Source of the DNA: an uncultured Clostridia bacterium
GTDB taxonomy: Bacteria > Bacillota > Clostridia > Christensenellales > UBA1242
Reading direction: 5' to 3'
Length of the DNA stretch: 43,639 nucleotides
Assembly (NCBI GenBank): GCA_937925475.1
Contig: CALEWH010000013.1
Location: forward strand, 1-43,639
Below the pieces are notes generated by a model, which had not been told where the DNA came from, did not search any database, and worked only from the letters and a program-made list of their open reading frames with translations. The position numbers and the translations under genes are program-made. Below are positions 15,259 to 23,977 of the stretch, piece by piece. Numbering within the stretch: the first letter of the stretch is position 1; the number at the start of each line of letters is the position of its first letter.

Positions 15259-16070
15259 CAGGAATAACATTTGATAATGGTGGAAAGGTGTTCTACTTTT
15301 TGCCGTTCAAACACGAGTTGAAGAAAGGTGACAAAGTTGTGGTCGAAACATCTCGTGGTCTTGAAATGGGCGAAGTCGCAGAACCGATTATGGAAGTAGA
15401 CGAAAGTAAAATTGTCGCCCCACTTATGCCAGTAGTAAGGATTGCAAATGATAAAGACTATCGCATTTTAAATGAAATGGAAAGTAAAAAGTCGGAAATC
15501 ATCAATACTACAAATGCACTAGTAAAAAAGTACAAACTTGATATGAAGGTTGTCGATGTGGAGTTTACTGTTGACGGTCAAAAAGTCATAATTAATTTTG
15601 TGTGCGAAGATAGAGTGGATTTTAGAGATCTTGTAAAAGAACTTGCAGGCATATTCAAACAACGCATTGAATTAAGACAAATAGGTATTAGAGACCAAGC
15701 AAAAATCGTAGGCGGAATCGGCTGTTGTGGGAAAGAAGTATGTTGTAGACAATTTCTAAACGACTTTGATAAAGTAAGTATCAAAATGGCTAAGACCCAA
15801 GGCTTGTCCTTAAATCCCACAAAGATAAGTGGTGTGTGCGGTCGTCTTATGTGTTGTCTTGCTTATGAAAATGATTATTATAGCGAAGTTAATAAAATGA
15901 TGCCTAAGATAAACTCAAAAGTAAAAACCAAAGATGGTGAAGGTGTCGTGATTTACAACAACCTATTAAAGCAAAGAGTAACTGTAAAATATATAAACGA
16001 AAAGGATACAAAAATAGTAGAGTATCCATTGAGCGAAATAAATTTTGGAGCAAAAACAAACAATGACTAG
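15246..16070 (+). CDS. ricT: RicT / YaaT (PSP1 domain), regulator of RNA processing and sporulation
   Basis: A 274-residue cytosolic protein starting inside the end of holB with a GAGGAGAG site. The PSP1 region is complete: Cys-rich motifs GGIGCCGKEVCCRQFL and GVCGRLMCCLAYE, preceded by RQIGIRDQAK. In B. subtilis RicT with RicA and RicF forms an iron-sulfur complex that helps RNase Y mature mRNAs and stimulates the phosphorelay to Spo0A; the cysteines seen here are the ligands. Its presence fits the sporulation genes in the window. Confidence 0.95.
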   Translation: MPKVTGITFDNGGKVFYFLPFKHELKKGDKVVVETSRGLEMGEVAEPIMEVDESKIVAPLMPVVRIANDKDYRILNEMESKKSEIINTTNALVKKYKLDMKVVDVEFTVDGQKVIINFVCEDRVDFRDLVKELAGIFKQRIELRQIGIRDQAKIVGGIGCCGKEVCCRQFLNDFDKVSIKMAKTQGLSLNPTKISGVCGRLMCCLAYENDYYSEVNKMMPKINSKVKTKDGEGVVIYNNLLKQRVTVKYINEKDTKIVEYPLSEINFGAKTNND

Positions 16071-16737
16071 AAGACTTGACGACTTACAAACTCACAATTT
16101 GTTTATCTATCAAGACCCGCAAAAATATTGTTTTACATCTGACGCAGTGCATCTTGCAAATTTTGTTTCGGCACCTAAAAATGCGAAAGTTGTTGACTTG
16201 TGTAGTGGCTCTGGTGTCATTGGAATGCTAGTTTGTGTCAAAAACCCAGTAGATATTGTCAAAATGGTAGAGATACAAGAAGATATAGCACAAATGTCGA
16301 TGGATAGTGTAAAATACAATAATTTGCAAGATAAAATAGAAGTGATAAATAGTCCGCTTCAAAATGTTTACAAATTAATAGGTCAAGAAAAATATGATGT
16401 TGTTGTGTGCAATCCGCCATACAAAAAATCACAAATGAGTATGTTAAGCGAAAACGACTCCATTAAAATTGCAAAACACGAAATCAAAATGGTGCTAGAA
16501 GATGTTTTTGTGGAAGCTAGCAAGTTGCTTAAATTTGGTGGTAGTCTGTATCTAATCAATAAAGAAGAAAGACTTTCGGATATGATTTGTTTTGGTCGAA
16601 AGTACAATCTGGAAGCAAAACAAGTAGTCGTTATCGAAAGCAAAAAAGGCGCAAATGTGGTTATGCTAAAATGCGTAAAAGGGGGTAAGAGCGGTATTGT
16701 TTTGAGTCGCATAGACGCAGACAAAAAATACTGCTAG
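16063..16737 (+). CDS. trmN6: tRNA1(Val) (adenine-37-N6)-methyltransferase, YabB/TrmN6 type
   Basis: ATG 16063 is used; a TTG at 16045 is only an upstream frame extension inside ricT. The 224-residue Rossmann methyltransferase has its SAM loop in VVDLCSGSGVIGML (residues 43-56) and the N6-adenine motif NPPY in VVCNPPYKK. The opening DDLQTHNLFIYQDPQKYCFTSDA is typical of the YabB family, which methylates adenine in tRNA. It overlaps ricT by 8 bp, so translation is probably coupled. Confidence 0.9.
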   Translation: MTRRLDDLQTHNLFIYQDPQKYCFTSDAVHLANFVSAPKNAKVVDLCSGSGVIGMLVCVKNPVDIVKMVEIQEDIAQMSMDSVKYNNLQDKIEVINSPLQNVYKLIGQEKYDVVVCNPPYKKSQMSMLSENDSIKIAKHEIKMVLEDVFVEASKLLKFGGSLYLINKEERLSDMICFGRKYNLEAKQVVVIESKKGANVVMLKCVKGGKSGIVLSRIDADKKYC

Positions 16738-16750
16738 ATAACTAGATAAT

Positions 16751-17551
16751 ATGTTATATTTAATTGGTACGCCTATTGGAAATCTAAAAGATATGACTTT
16801 TAGGGCTGTCGAAACATTAAAATCAGTCGACTACATTGCGTGTGAAGACACTCGTACAAGTAAGGTTTTGCTTGACGAATATGGCATTGACAAACCCCTT
16901 ATCTCTCATCACAAGTTTAATGAAAAGAGCAGTGTCGGCAAAATCATTGACGACCTTAAAAATGGCAAAAATGTTGCACTAATATCTGATGCGGGAATGC
17001 CAGGAATAAGTGATCCGGGAAATATCCTTGTAAAGGAATGTATTAAAAACGATGTGCAGTACACTGTTTTGCCAGGTGCGTGCGCTATGACTACTGCATT
17101 TGTGCTTAGTGGAATGTCTACACCTTTTACTTTTGTGGGATTTTTGCCTAAAAAAGTCGGCGAAATGAAAGATATGTTGGGTGTCTTTAAAGACTATGTT
17201 GGATCTTTAATATTTTATGTGACCCCACATAGTATTCACGAAGATATAGCAACTATATATAAGGTTTTTGGAGATAGAAAAATATGTGTTGTGCGCGAAC
17301 TTACTAAAAAGTTTGAGAGTATCTACTTTTCGACTTTGGAAAAAGGTTATGATGGACTTGAAAAAGGTGAGTTTGTATTAATTGTTGAAGGCAAAACAAA
17401 TTTGGACAGTCCGCTAAACGAACTTACTGTCGAAAAACATTTTGAGCATTATTTAAATCTAGGGCTAAGCAAAAACGACGCAATAAAAAGTGTGGCGCAT
17501 GATAGGAAAGTGAAAAAAGATGTCATATACAAAATGATAAATTTACAATGA
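16751..17551 (+). CDS. rsmI: 16S rRNA (cytidine-1402-2'-O)-methyltransferase
   Basis: A 266-residue tetrapyrrole-methylase-fold enzyme that methylates the ribose of C1402 in the ribosomal P site. It has the start motif GTPIGNLKDMTFRA, ACEDTR, SDAGMPGISDPG for SAM binding, and PGACA. The C-terminal KNDAIKSVAHDRKVKKDVIYK is the usual tail. The gene follows trmN6 by 13 bp and shows no obvious Shine-Dalgarno sequence; the gap holds two CTAGATAA copies. It is the last gene of the holB operon. Confidence 0.95.
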   Translation: MLYLIGTPIGNLKDMTFRAVETLKSVDYIACEDTRTSKVLLDEYGIDKPLISHHKFNEKSSVGKIIDDLKNGKNVALISDAGMPGISDPGNILVKECIKNDVQYTVLPGACAMTTAFVLSGMSTPFTFVGFLPKKVGEMKDMLGVFKDYVGSLIFYVTPHSIHEDIATIYKVFGDRKICVVRELTKKFESIYFSTLEKGYDGLEKGEFVLIVEGKTNLDSPLNELTVEKHFEHYLNLGLSKNDAIKSVAHDRKVKKDVIYKMINLQ

Positions 17552-17576
17552 AAAAAGAAATTAACATTAAATTTGC

Positions 17577-17608
17577 AAAGAAGAGAACATATCTCTTCTT
17601 TTGTTTTG
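17577..17608 (+). terminator. Terminator of the holB-rsmI operon
   Basis: AAAGAAGAGA / TCTCTTCTTT perfect stem with a 5-nt loop, then TTGTTTT. It touches the -35 of the eno promoter. Confidence 0.85.
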
Positions 17609-17634
17609 TGATTTTTTTGTGGTAGGTGTATAAT
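17606..17634 (+). promoter_or_regulatory. Promoter of eno
   Basis: TTGTGA (17606-17611), 17-bp spacer, TATAAT (17629-17634). An AAAGGAG site sits in the short leader before ATG 17659. Confidence 0.85.
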
Positions 17635-17658
17635 ACAATATACATAAAGGAGAATGTT

Positions 17659-18975
17659 ATGACAAAACAAATTTTAATTACAGATGTACACGCAAGACAA
17701 GTGCTAGATAGTCGTGGAAATCCGACTGTGGAGGTTGATGTAACTGTTACTGGCGGACATATGGGTCGTGCCACAATTCCATCTGGCGCATCGACAGGAA
17801 GTTTTGAAGCGTGCGAACTAAGAGATGGGGATAAATCCAAGTATCTTGGCAAATCTGTAGAGAAAGCGGTTAACAATGTAAACACAGAGATTAGAGATGC
17901 GATAATCGGACAAAACGCACTCGAACAAGAAGAACTTGATGTTTTGCTTGTAAATCTTGACGGAACTGAAAACAAAAGTCGACTAGGTGCAAATGCAATA
18001 CTTGGTGTATCGTTGGCCAATGCAAAAGCTGTTGCAAAAGCGCTTGGAATAGAGTTTTACGAATATGTAGGAAATGGCCGAGGCGTAACTTTGCCAGTCC
18101 CTATGATGAACATTTTGAATGGTGGCAAACACGCCGACAATAGTGTAAACATACAAGAATTTATGATTATGCCAGTTGGTGCTCCAAATTTTACAGAAGC
18201 ATTGAGATGGTGTGTCGAAGTGTTCCACAATCTTAAAAAGGTTTTGAAAGACAAAGGATATTCGACTGCAGTCGGTGACGAAGGTGGATTTGCCCCAAAC
18301 TTGAAAGATGACGAAGAAGCATTGCAATATATTGTTGAAGCGATTAAAGTAGCGGGATATAGACCATATGATGACTTTATGATTGCTATTGATGCGGCTG
18401 CAACTGAAATGTACGATGAAGCCAAAAAGATAGGACATGAAGGAAATTACTATTTCTGGAAATCGGGAAAAGAATATACTCGTGACCAAATGATCGAGTT
18501 TTGGGAAAACCTTGTAGAAAAATATCCAATCATATCTCTTGAAGATGGTCTTGCCGAAGAAGATTGGAAATCATGGAAAGTTTTGACTGAAAAACTAGGC
18601 GATAAAATCCAACTTGTTGGTGATGATTTGTTTGTAACAAACACAATGCGTATCAAAAAAGGATTGGAGATGGGGGTTGCTAATTCGGTGCTAATCAAAG
18701 TCAACCAAATAGGCACACTAACCGAAACCTTAAATGCAATTAATATGGCAAATGAAGCAGGTTATACTGCAGTAATTTCACACCGTTCTGGCGAAACCGA
18801 AGATACAACAATAGCAGATTTGGCTGTTGCTGTAAATAGCGGTCAAATCAAAACTGGCGCACCTTCGCGTACTGATAGAGTAGCAAAATACAACCAACTT
18901 TTGCGTATTGAAGAAAGACTAAAGGACAATGCTGTTTATCCGGGGAAAGAAGCATTTTTCAATTTGAACAAATAG
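17659..18975 (+). CDS. eno: Enolase (phosphopyruvate hydratase)
   Basis: A 438-residue glycolytic enzyme that converts 2-phosphoglycerate to phosphoenolpyruvate in the cytoplasm. ATG 17659 is set by AAAGGAG. Key parts are all present: ARQVLDSRGNPTVEV, SGASTG, the GDEGGFAPN catalytic loop, metal ligands in IAIDAA, SLEDGLAEEDW and VGDDLF, and the signature SHRSGETEDTTIADLAV. It is a single-gene transcript with its own strong promoter and terminator. Confidence 0.98.
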   Translation: MTKQILITDVHARQVLDSRGNPTVEVDVTVTGGHMGRATIPSGASTGSFEACELRDGDKSKYLGKSVEKAVNNVNTEIRDAIIGQNALEQEELDVLLVNLDGTENKSRLGANAILGVSLANAKAVAKALGIEFYEYVGNGRGVTLPVPMMNILNGGKHADNSVNIQEFMIMPVGAPNFTEALRWCVEVFHNLKKVLKDKGYSTAVGDEGGFAPNLKDDEEALQYIVEAIKVAGYRPYDDFMIAIDAAATEMYDEAKKIGHEGNYYFWKSGKEYTRDQMIEFWENLVEKYPIISLEDGLAEEDWKSWKVLTEKLGDKIQLVGDDLFVTNTMRIKKGLEMGVANSVLIKVNQIGTLTETLNAINMANEAGYTAVISHRSGETEDTTIADLAVAVNSGQIKTGAPSRTDRVAKYNQLLRIEERLKDNAVYPGKEAFFNLNK

Positions 18976-18990
18976 TATTTTGATAAAACA

Positions 18991-19021
18991 AAAATGAAGT
19001 GGAATATCCACTTCATTTTTT
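18991..19021 (+). terminator. Terminator of eno
   Basis: AAAATGAAGTGG / CCACTTCATTTT twelve-bp perfect stem, loop AATAT, then TT. Confidence 0.9.
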
Positions 19022-19135
19022 ATGTGCTTATGGTCTATTTTTATTAAAATTTGCGATTTTTTCATAAAAACATAAACGAAAAAAACTAAAAATTTTATTG
19101 TAAAATAATATTTTCATTATACTTAAAATACTTAC

Positions 19136-19642
19136 TTACATTATTTTGCACATTGCGCAACCAACAACTGCACCTAAAAAGTTGGCGATAAGTGAAACTG
19201 CGATTGCGTATCTAAACTTTTTTACTTTGGTCTTAGAAAAGTATACTGCGGTCACATAAAATATTGCTTCGCTCGAACCTGCTATTGTACAACCAGCACG
19301 CGCAATGTACGAGTCGACGCCATATGTATCAAAAATGTTTTCGAGTACTGCAAGACTGCCACAGCCACTAAAAGGTTTTATTAACACCAATTCGCATAGT
19401 TGTTTTGGTATCCCAAATATCGAAAAAATGGGTGATAGTAGATTTGCTACAATTGTACTTAGTCCGCTTGCTGTAAATAATTCGAGTGCGATAAATATAG
19501 CAACAATGTATGGAAGTGAAGTAAGTATCAAATCAAACGAAGTTTTTGCTCCAAACACAAAACTGTCATAAGCATTAGACTTTTTGACAAAAGAGTATAC
19601 TATTATGACAATAACAAATACTGGTATGACATAAGCACTCAT
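19136..19642 (-). CDS. spmB: Spore maturation protein B
   Basis: A 168-residue membrane protein. The start is the ATG at 19642, which overlaps the spmA stop (ATGA) and is preceded by GGAAGG at a good distance; the upstream ATG at 19657 is not used. It shows the nucleoside-recognition (Gate) fold with SGCGSLAVLENIFDTYG and AGSSEAIFYVTAVYF. SpmA and SpmB are needed for normal spore core dehydration in Bacillus and clostridia. No strong terminator is seen after it, only an A/T hairpin. Confidence 0.95.
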   Translation of the reverse strand: MSAYVIPVFVIVIIVYSFVKKSNAYDSFVFGAKTSFDLILTSLPYIVAIFIALELFTASGLSTIVANLLSPIFSIFGIPKQLCELVLIKPFSGCGSLAVLENIFDTYGVDSYIARAGCTIAGSSEAIFYVTAVYFSKTKVKKFRYAIAVSLIANFLGAVVGCAMCKIM

Positions 19643-20205
19643 ATTTTGTCCTTCCATATTTTTTTACATAATTTTATAAGTAGTATTCCGCTAAGAGTAG
19701 AGGCGGTCGTAGCAATAAGTGTGGGAAAGAGTATATCGCTACTGCTTGCAGAGCCGTGCATAAGTCTTAGTGATATGATTGTTGTTGGGACTAATTGGAG
19801 CGAAGTCACATTGAGTATTAAAAACATTGCCATTGCGTTTGTGATATAGATACTTCCTTTGTCAAGTCCTGCCATTCCCTTTATTCCACTAGGTGTACAT
19901 GCGTTTCCCATGCCAAGCAAATTGCTTGTAAGATTGATAGCAATTTGATTTTGTGTTTCTTGATCGCAGTCGCCTATTAACCACTTGATAAGTTTGTTTA
20001 GTCGCTTGGCTATCTTTTGGTCAAGCCTTGTTGTTTCTACAATTTTAAGTAGTCCCAGCCATATCGAGTATATAGCCCATAGTTTTATGATAAGTGCGAT
20101 TGCTTTTTGGCTTCCGGTCTGGATTGACTCAAACGCAAGTTCGGGGTTGTTTATGAGCAATAAGGCTAGTCCAACTATCATTATCGAACTCCAAATAATA
20201 TTCAT
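19639..20205 (-). CDS. spmA: Spore maturation protein A
   Basis: A 188-residue membrane protein with about five helices. Family features are WAIYSIWLGLLKIVE, TSNLLGMGNACTPSGIKGM and LNVTSLQLVPTTIISLR. It forms an operon with spmB (4-bp overlap) and probably a complex with it in the developing spore membrane. It is divergent from metG, with 85 bp between the start codons. The sporulation sigma promoter was not identified with confidence. Confidence 0.95.
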   Translation of the reverse strand: MNIIWSSIMIVGLALLLINNPELAFESIQTGSQKAIALIIKLWAIYSIWLGLLKIVETTRLDQKIAKRLNKLIKWLIGDCDQETQNQIAINLTSNLLGMGNACTPSGIKGMAGLDKGSIYITNAMAMFLILNVTSLQLVPTTIISLRLMHGSASSSDILFPTLIATTASTLSGILLIKLCKKIWKDKI

Positions 20206-20231
20206 TTTCCGCGTCCTTTATCAGTTTATTC

Positions 20232-20268
20232 TTTACTTACAGCACATAGTTTGTTATAATAACTATGT
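20232..20268 (+). promoter_or_regulatory. metG promoter flanked by an 8-bp inverted repeat
   Basis: TTTACT (20232-20237), 17-bp spacer, TATAAT (20255-20260). Perfect arms ACATAGTT (20244-20251) and AACTATGT (20261-20268) enclose the -10. This is what a repressor operator, or a hairpin in the template, would look like. Confidence 0.65.
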
Positions 20269-20290
20269 TTATTTATTTAGGAGCAATTTT

Positions 20291-22282
20291 ATGAGTAAAG
20301 ACATTATTATTGGTGGGGCTTGGCCTTACGCAAACTATTTTATGCATGTGGGACACTTGGCAGCGCTTTTGCCAGGTGACATTTTGGCGCGTTTCTTCCG
20401 TCAAAATGGTGACAATGTTTATTATGTATCAGGTACTGATTGTCACGGCACTCCTATCACAATGCGTGCTAAAAAAGAAGGCGTTGATCCTAAGACCATA
20501 TCTGAAAAATATCATAAAGAGTTTGTAAACGATTTTAATTCGCTTAATTTTTCTTATGACCTATATTCGAATACTATGACAAAAGAGCATAAAAATTTTG
20601 TCGCTGAGTGCCTAAAAAAAGTACAACAAAATGGTTATTTGTACGAAAAAACTTCACCAGAAGATTATTGCAGTCACTGTAAAAAGTCCTTGTCTGACAG
20701 AGAGATTGTGGGCGTATGTCCACACTGTGGTGGAACTGCAAAAGGCGACCAATGCGAGAGTTGTAATGCAAGCCTTAGCGCAGACGAATTGATCGATAAA
20801 AAGTGTGCATATTGTGGCAATCCGACTGTGAAAAAAGACAACACACATTTGTATTTTAAGTTATCGTCTTTTCAAAAGGTTATTGAAGATTTGCTAAGAA
20901 AAAATGAAAACACTTGGCGCAACAATGCTGTTAATGAAACTAAAAAGTTTTTGAAAATGGGACTAATTGACCGCGCAGTAACTCGTCAAATTGATTGGGG
21001 TATCGAAGTTCCGTTTAAGGGATTTGATGACAAACGCATCTATGTGTGGTTTGAAGCTGTGCTAGGATATTTGTCAACATTAAGTCAAGTTTGTGCCACT
21101 CGTAATGTTGATTTTGAAAAACTAATCAAAAGCAAAAACACTGTTTCATATTATGTGCATGGCAAGGACAATATCCCATTCCATACTGTAATATATCCAG
21201 CACTTGTGAGTGCTATTGATAGTAAGTATAATTTGCCAGACTACATTATTTCGAGTGAATATGTAAATTGCAATGGCGAAAAAATGAGCAAGTCCAAAGG
21301 AAACCTTATCACTGTTAAAGAACTTGTAAATATGTTTGATGTGGACACTATTAGATATTATTTTATCGCATTTGGCCCTGAAAAGAAAGATGTTTCCATT
21401 TCTTATGAAGATATGGTTGCTGTTCACAACAAGTTTTTGGTGGGAGTAATTGGAAACTTCATCAATAGAAACATAGCCTTCGTAAACAAGAAAATGGGCG
21501 GAAAGATAGTTGGTGCCAAGATCGATGTCGAGATTGTGAACAAAACAAAGCAAACTTACAAGACATTGGGAGAACTAATTACAAAAGGCGAATTGAAGAG
21601 TGCACTTGAATGTGTAAAAGATTATGCGGTTCTTGGAAATAAGTATTATGATGCGAGTGAGCCTTGGATTAAAGTAAGAGAAGACAAGAGTGCATTTGAT
21701 GCGATAACATACACTTGCTTGTATATGATTGCAAACTTAGCCAATATGCTAAAACCATTTATGCCTTCTACAAGTGAGAAAATATTTAAAATGTTGAATG
21801 TCGTAGATCCAAATTCGTGGAGCGAAGTCAAACTTAATGGTGATTATGATGTGAGCGGATATACTATGTTGTTTGAACGCATTGATGAAACAAAAGTAAA
21901 ACCAGCCGAAGACACTCATAAAGAAAAGGAAGAAGTGAAAATGACACATAAAGAACTTATTGATATAGACACATTTGACAAAGCCGAAATCAGAGTTGGT
22001 GAGATCATCGCGAGTGAAAAAGTGGAAAAGAGTGACAAACTCCTTAAAAACACAGTAAAAATCGGTGATGAAGTTCGCACTATTGTGAGTGGGATTGCTC
22101 GCCATTATAGTCCTGAAAACATTGTTGGAAAAAAGGTTTTGGTTGTTGTAAACCTAAAACCTATCAAACTACGCGGAATTGAAAGTGCCGGAATGATACT
22201 TTGTGCAGTTACTGAAAACGACGAAGTACTAAAACTTACATCCATAGATGGTGAAATCCCATCAGGCAGTGAGGTGTGTTAG
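20291..22282 (+). CDS. metG: Methionyl-tRNA synthetase
   Basis: A 663-residue class I synthetase that charges tRNA-Met. ATG 20291 follows AGGAG; the longer frame upstream is only the antisense of spmA. Motifs: PYANYFMHVGH (HIGH-like) and KMSKSKG. The zinc insert has four CxxC pairs (CSHC, CPHC, CESC, CAYC), so it can hold two zinc knuckles. The C-terminal 110 or so residues, from MTHKELIDIDTFDKAEIRVG to the end, form the EMAPII/Trbp111-like tRNA-binding domain. No T-box leader is present. The stop overlaps tatD (TAGTG). Confidence 0.97.
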   Translation: MSKDIIIGGAWPYANYFMHVGHLAALLPGDILARFFRQNGDNVYYVSGTDCHGTPITMRAKKEGVDPKTISEKYHKEFVNDFNSLNFSYDLYSNTMTKEHKNFVAECLKKVQQNGYLYEKTSPEDYCSHCKKSLSDREIVGVCPHCGGTAKGDQCESCNASLSADELIDKKCAYCGNPTVKKDNTHLYFKLSSFQKVIEDLLRKNENTWRNNAVNETKKFLKMGLIDRAVTRQIDWGIEVPFKGFDDKRIYVWFEAVLGYLSTLSQVCATRNVDFEKLIKSKNTVSYYVHGKDNIPFHTVIYPALVSAIDSKYNLPDYIISSEYVNCNGEKMSKSKGNLITVKELVNMFDVDTIRYYFIAFGPEKKDVSISYEDMVAVHNKFLVGVIGNFINRNIAFVNKKMGGKIVGAKIDVEIVNKTKQTYKTLGELITKGELKSALECVKDYAVLGNKYYDASEPWIKVREDKSAFDAITYTCLYMIANLANMLKPFMPSTSEKIFKMLNVVDPNSWSEVKLNGDYDVSGYTMLFERIDETKVKPAEDTHKEKEEVKMTHKELIDIDTFDKAEIRVGEIIASEKVEKSDKLLKNTVKIGDEVRTIVSGIARHYSPENIVGKKVLVVVNLKPIKLRGIESAGMILCAVTENDEVLKLTSIDGEIPSGSEVC

Positions 22283-23064
22283 TGATAGACACTCACGCAC
22301 ATCTTACAGACAGCCAATATGATGCGACAGAAAGGACACAAATAATAGACGACTTTGATCGCGATGGACTACAATATGTAGTCAATATGAGTTGTGATGT
22401 AGAAGATAGCATTGAAAGCGTAAATCTTGCACATAAGTATGACAAGATATATTCGGCGATAGGTGTTCATCCAGAAAATGTCGACACATGGAACGATGAC
22501 TCTATTCCTATACTTCGCAGACTTGCACAAGACCCAAAAGTTGTTGCGATAGGCGAGATAGGGCTGGACTATCATTACACAAAGGAAAATATTGACAAGC
22601 AGAAAGAGATTTTTATGGCCCAACTTCGTATTGCGCATGAGTGCCACTTGCCAGTTGTGTTGCACAATCGTGATAGCATAGGTGATATGCTAAGCATCCT
22701 TGAAAACAATTCCAATCTTCTTTCTGATGGTGGAGTTTTGCACTGTTTTAGTGAAAGTATCGAAGTTTACGAAAGGGTCAAAAAACTAGGACTCAAAGTG
22801 GGCTTTGGTGGTGTTTGCACTTTCAAAAACGCGCGCAAGACCGTCGAAGTGATTGAGCGCATCGACCTAAACGACTTTGTTGTGGAAACAGATAGCCCAT
22901 ATTTGACGCCTGAGCCATATCGTGGAAAAGTCAAAAACCAACCTAAATATGTGCGTTATGCGATAGAAAAAATAGCGCAAATCAGAAATCTTAGCGTGGA
23001 GCAAGTGGAAAGATTGTCCACTCAAAACGCACTTGATTTGTATAAGAAAATAGGTGCAAAATGA
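22282..23064 (+). CDS. tatD: TatD family metal-dependent hydrolase
   Basis: Starts at GTG 22282, sharing its first base with the metG stop; GAGGTG (22271-22276) is its ribosome site. The 260-residue TIM-barrel enzyme shows DTHAHL, GEIGLDYHY, the metal ligands HN, HCF and ETDSPYL. TatD proteins are 3'-5' DNases and exonucleases with two metal ions. In Firmicutes the gene normally sits between metG and rsmA, as here; the RNase M5 gene often found in between is missing. Confidence 0.95.
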   Translation: MIDTHAHLTDSQYDATERTQIIDDFDRDGLQYVVNMSCDVEDSIESVNLAHKYDKIYSAIGVHPENVDTWNDDSIPILRRLAQDPKVVAIGEIGLDYHYTKENIDKQKEIFMAQLRIAHECHLPVVLHNRDSIGDMLSILENNSNLLSDGGVLHCFSESIEVYERVKKLGLKVGFGGVCTFKNARKTVEVIERIDLNDFVVETDSPYLTPEPYRGKVKNQPKYVRYAIEKIAQIRNLSVEQVERLSTQNALDLYKKIGAK

Positions 23065-23894
23065 ATGAGATAGAAACCTTAAAAAAACACAATTTTTCCT
23101 TTAATAAAAGTTATGGGCAAAACTTTATATTTGATACAAATCTACTAAAAGCCATTGTAATGGACAGCGGTGCAGAAGGAAAAAATGTACTAGAAATAGG
23201 TTGTGGAGCAGGGACTCTGACCCGACAAATAGCATTGAAAGCGAAAAAAGTCGTGGGATATGAAATTGACCAAAACCTAAAAGGTGTTTTGGACGAAAAC
23301 CTAAAAGGTCTTGACAATGTAAATATTGTTTTTAAAGACATTATGAAAGTCCCTATGTCGGAGATAGAAAGCCAGTTTGATGGGGAGTATATTGTGGTTG
23401 CAAACTTGCCATATTATATCACCACGCCCATCATATTTAAGTTTGTTGAAGAATCTTCAAATCTAACATCTTTGAGCATTATGGTGCAAAAAGAAGTAGG
23501 TGATAGGCTCACTGCAAAACCAGGCAGTAAAGATTATGGAGCAATCACGATATCTCTTGATTATAGAGCAAATGTAAATGTTGTGCGCATTGTAAAACGC
23601 AATATGTTTACGCCAGCGCCAAATGTAGATAGTTGTGTAGTAAAGATTGATTTTGCGAAAAAATACGACATTGTTGACTCGCATTTGCTTGATGAACTTA
23701 TTCGTTGTGCATTCCAAAACCGCCGAAAGATGTTTGCCAAAAACATCAAAAACTTACTCCATATTGATGAGAAAATTGTATTAGATGCATTTAAAGCGGT
23801 GGGGATTGACCAAAATGTAAGAGGTGAAGCATTGGCTACAAAGCAGTTTGTCGATCTTTCAAACCAATTATGTAAATTGATAAAAAGACCATAA
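23061..23894 (+). CDS. rsmA: 16S rRNA (adenine-1518/1519-N6,N6)-dimethyltransferase
   Basis: A 277-residue SAM enzyme that dimethylates two adenines in the 3' hairpin of 16S rRNA; loss gives kasugamycin resistance in other bacteria. It has YGQNFIFD at the start, the SAM loop EIGCGAGTLT, and the catalytic NLPYYITTPI. The C-terminal helical domain is complete with FQNRRKMF. The start overlaps the tatD stop by 4 bp (ATGA). It is the last gene of metG-tatD-rsmA. Confidence 0.96.
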   Translation: MNEIETLKKHNFSFNKSYGQNFIFDTNLLKAIVMDSGAEGKNVLEIGCGAGTLTRQIALKAKKVVGYEIDQNLKGVLDENLKGLDNVNIVFKDIMKVPMSEIESQFDGEYIVVANLPYYITTPIIFKFVEESSNLTSLSIMVQKEVGDRLTAKPGSKDYGAITISLDYRANVNVVRIVKRNMFTPAPNVDSCVVKIDFAKKYDIVDSHLLDELIRCAFQNRRKMFAKNIKNLLHIDEKIVLDAFKAVGIDQNVRGEALATKQFVDLSNQLCKLIKRP

Positions 23895-23906
23895 TCGGTC
23901 TTTTTT
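23882..23906 (+). terminator. Terminator of metG-tatD-rsmA
   Basis: AAAAAGACC / GGTCTTTTT stem with a 6-nt loop and T run, overlapping the rsmA stop codon. Confidence 0.9.
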
Positions 23907-23913
23907 CTTTTAA

Positions 23914-23921
23914 TTCGACAA
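23914..23921. promoter_or_regulatory. Candidate 0A-box
   Basis: TTCGACAA is the exact reverse complement of the core 0A-box TTGTCGAA. It sits about 50 bp before the likely transcription start of the 23978 gene (TATAAT at 23954-23959), near the position used by Spo0A-activated promoters. The -35 is poor, as expected for an activated promoter. Confidence 0.45.
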
Positions 23922-23977
23922 AGTCCTGTAAACAAAAAAAATCTTTTGCAATATATAATATACATATGGAGGGATTT

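Noticed and set aside
19985..20290. Longer N-terminus for MetG
   Set aside because: The upstream frame is antisense to spmA and has no homology; ATG 20291 has a ribosome site and the normal start.
20206..20290. T-box riboswitch before metG
   Set aside because: Only 85 bp separate the divergent start codons, and neither the T-box sequence nor the specifier stem is present.
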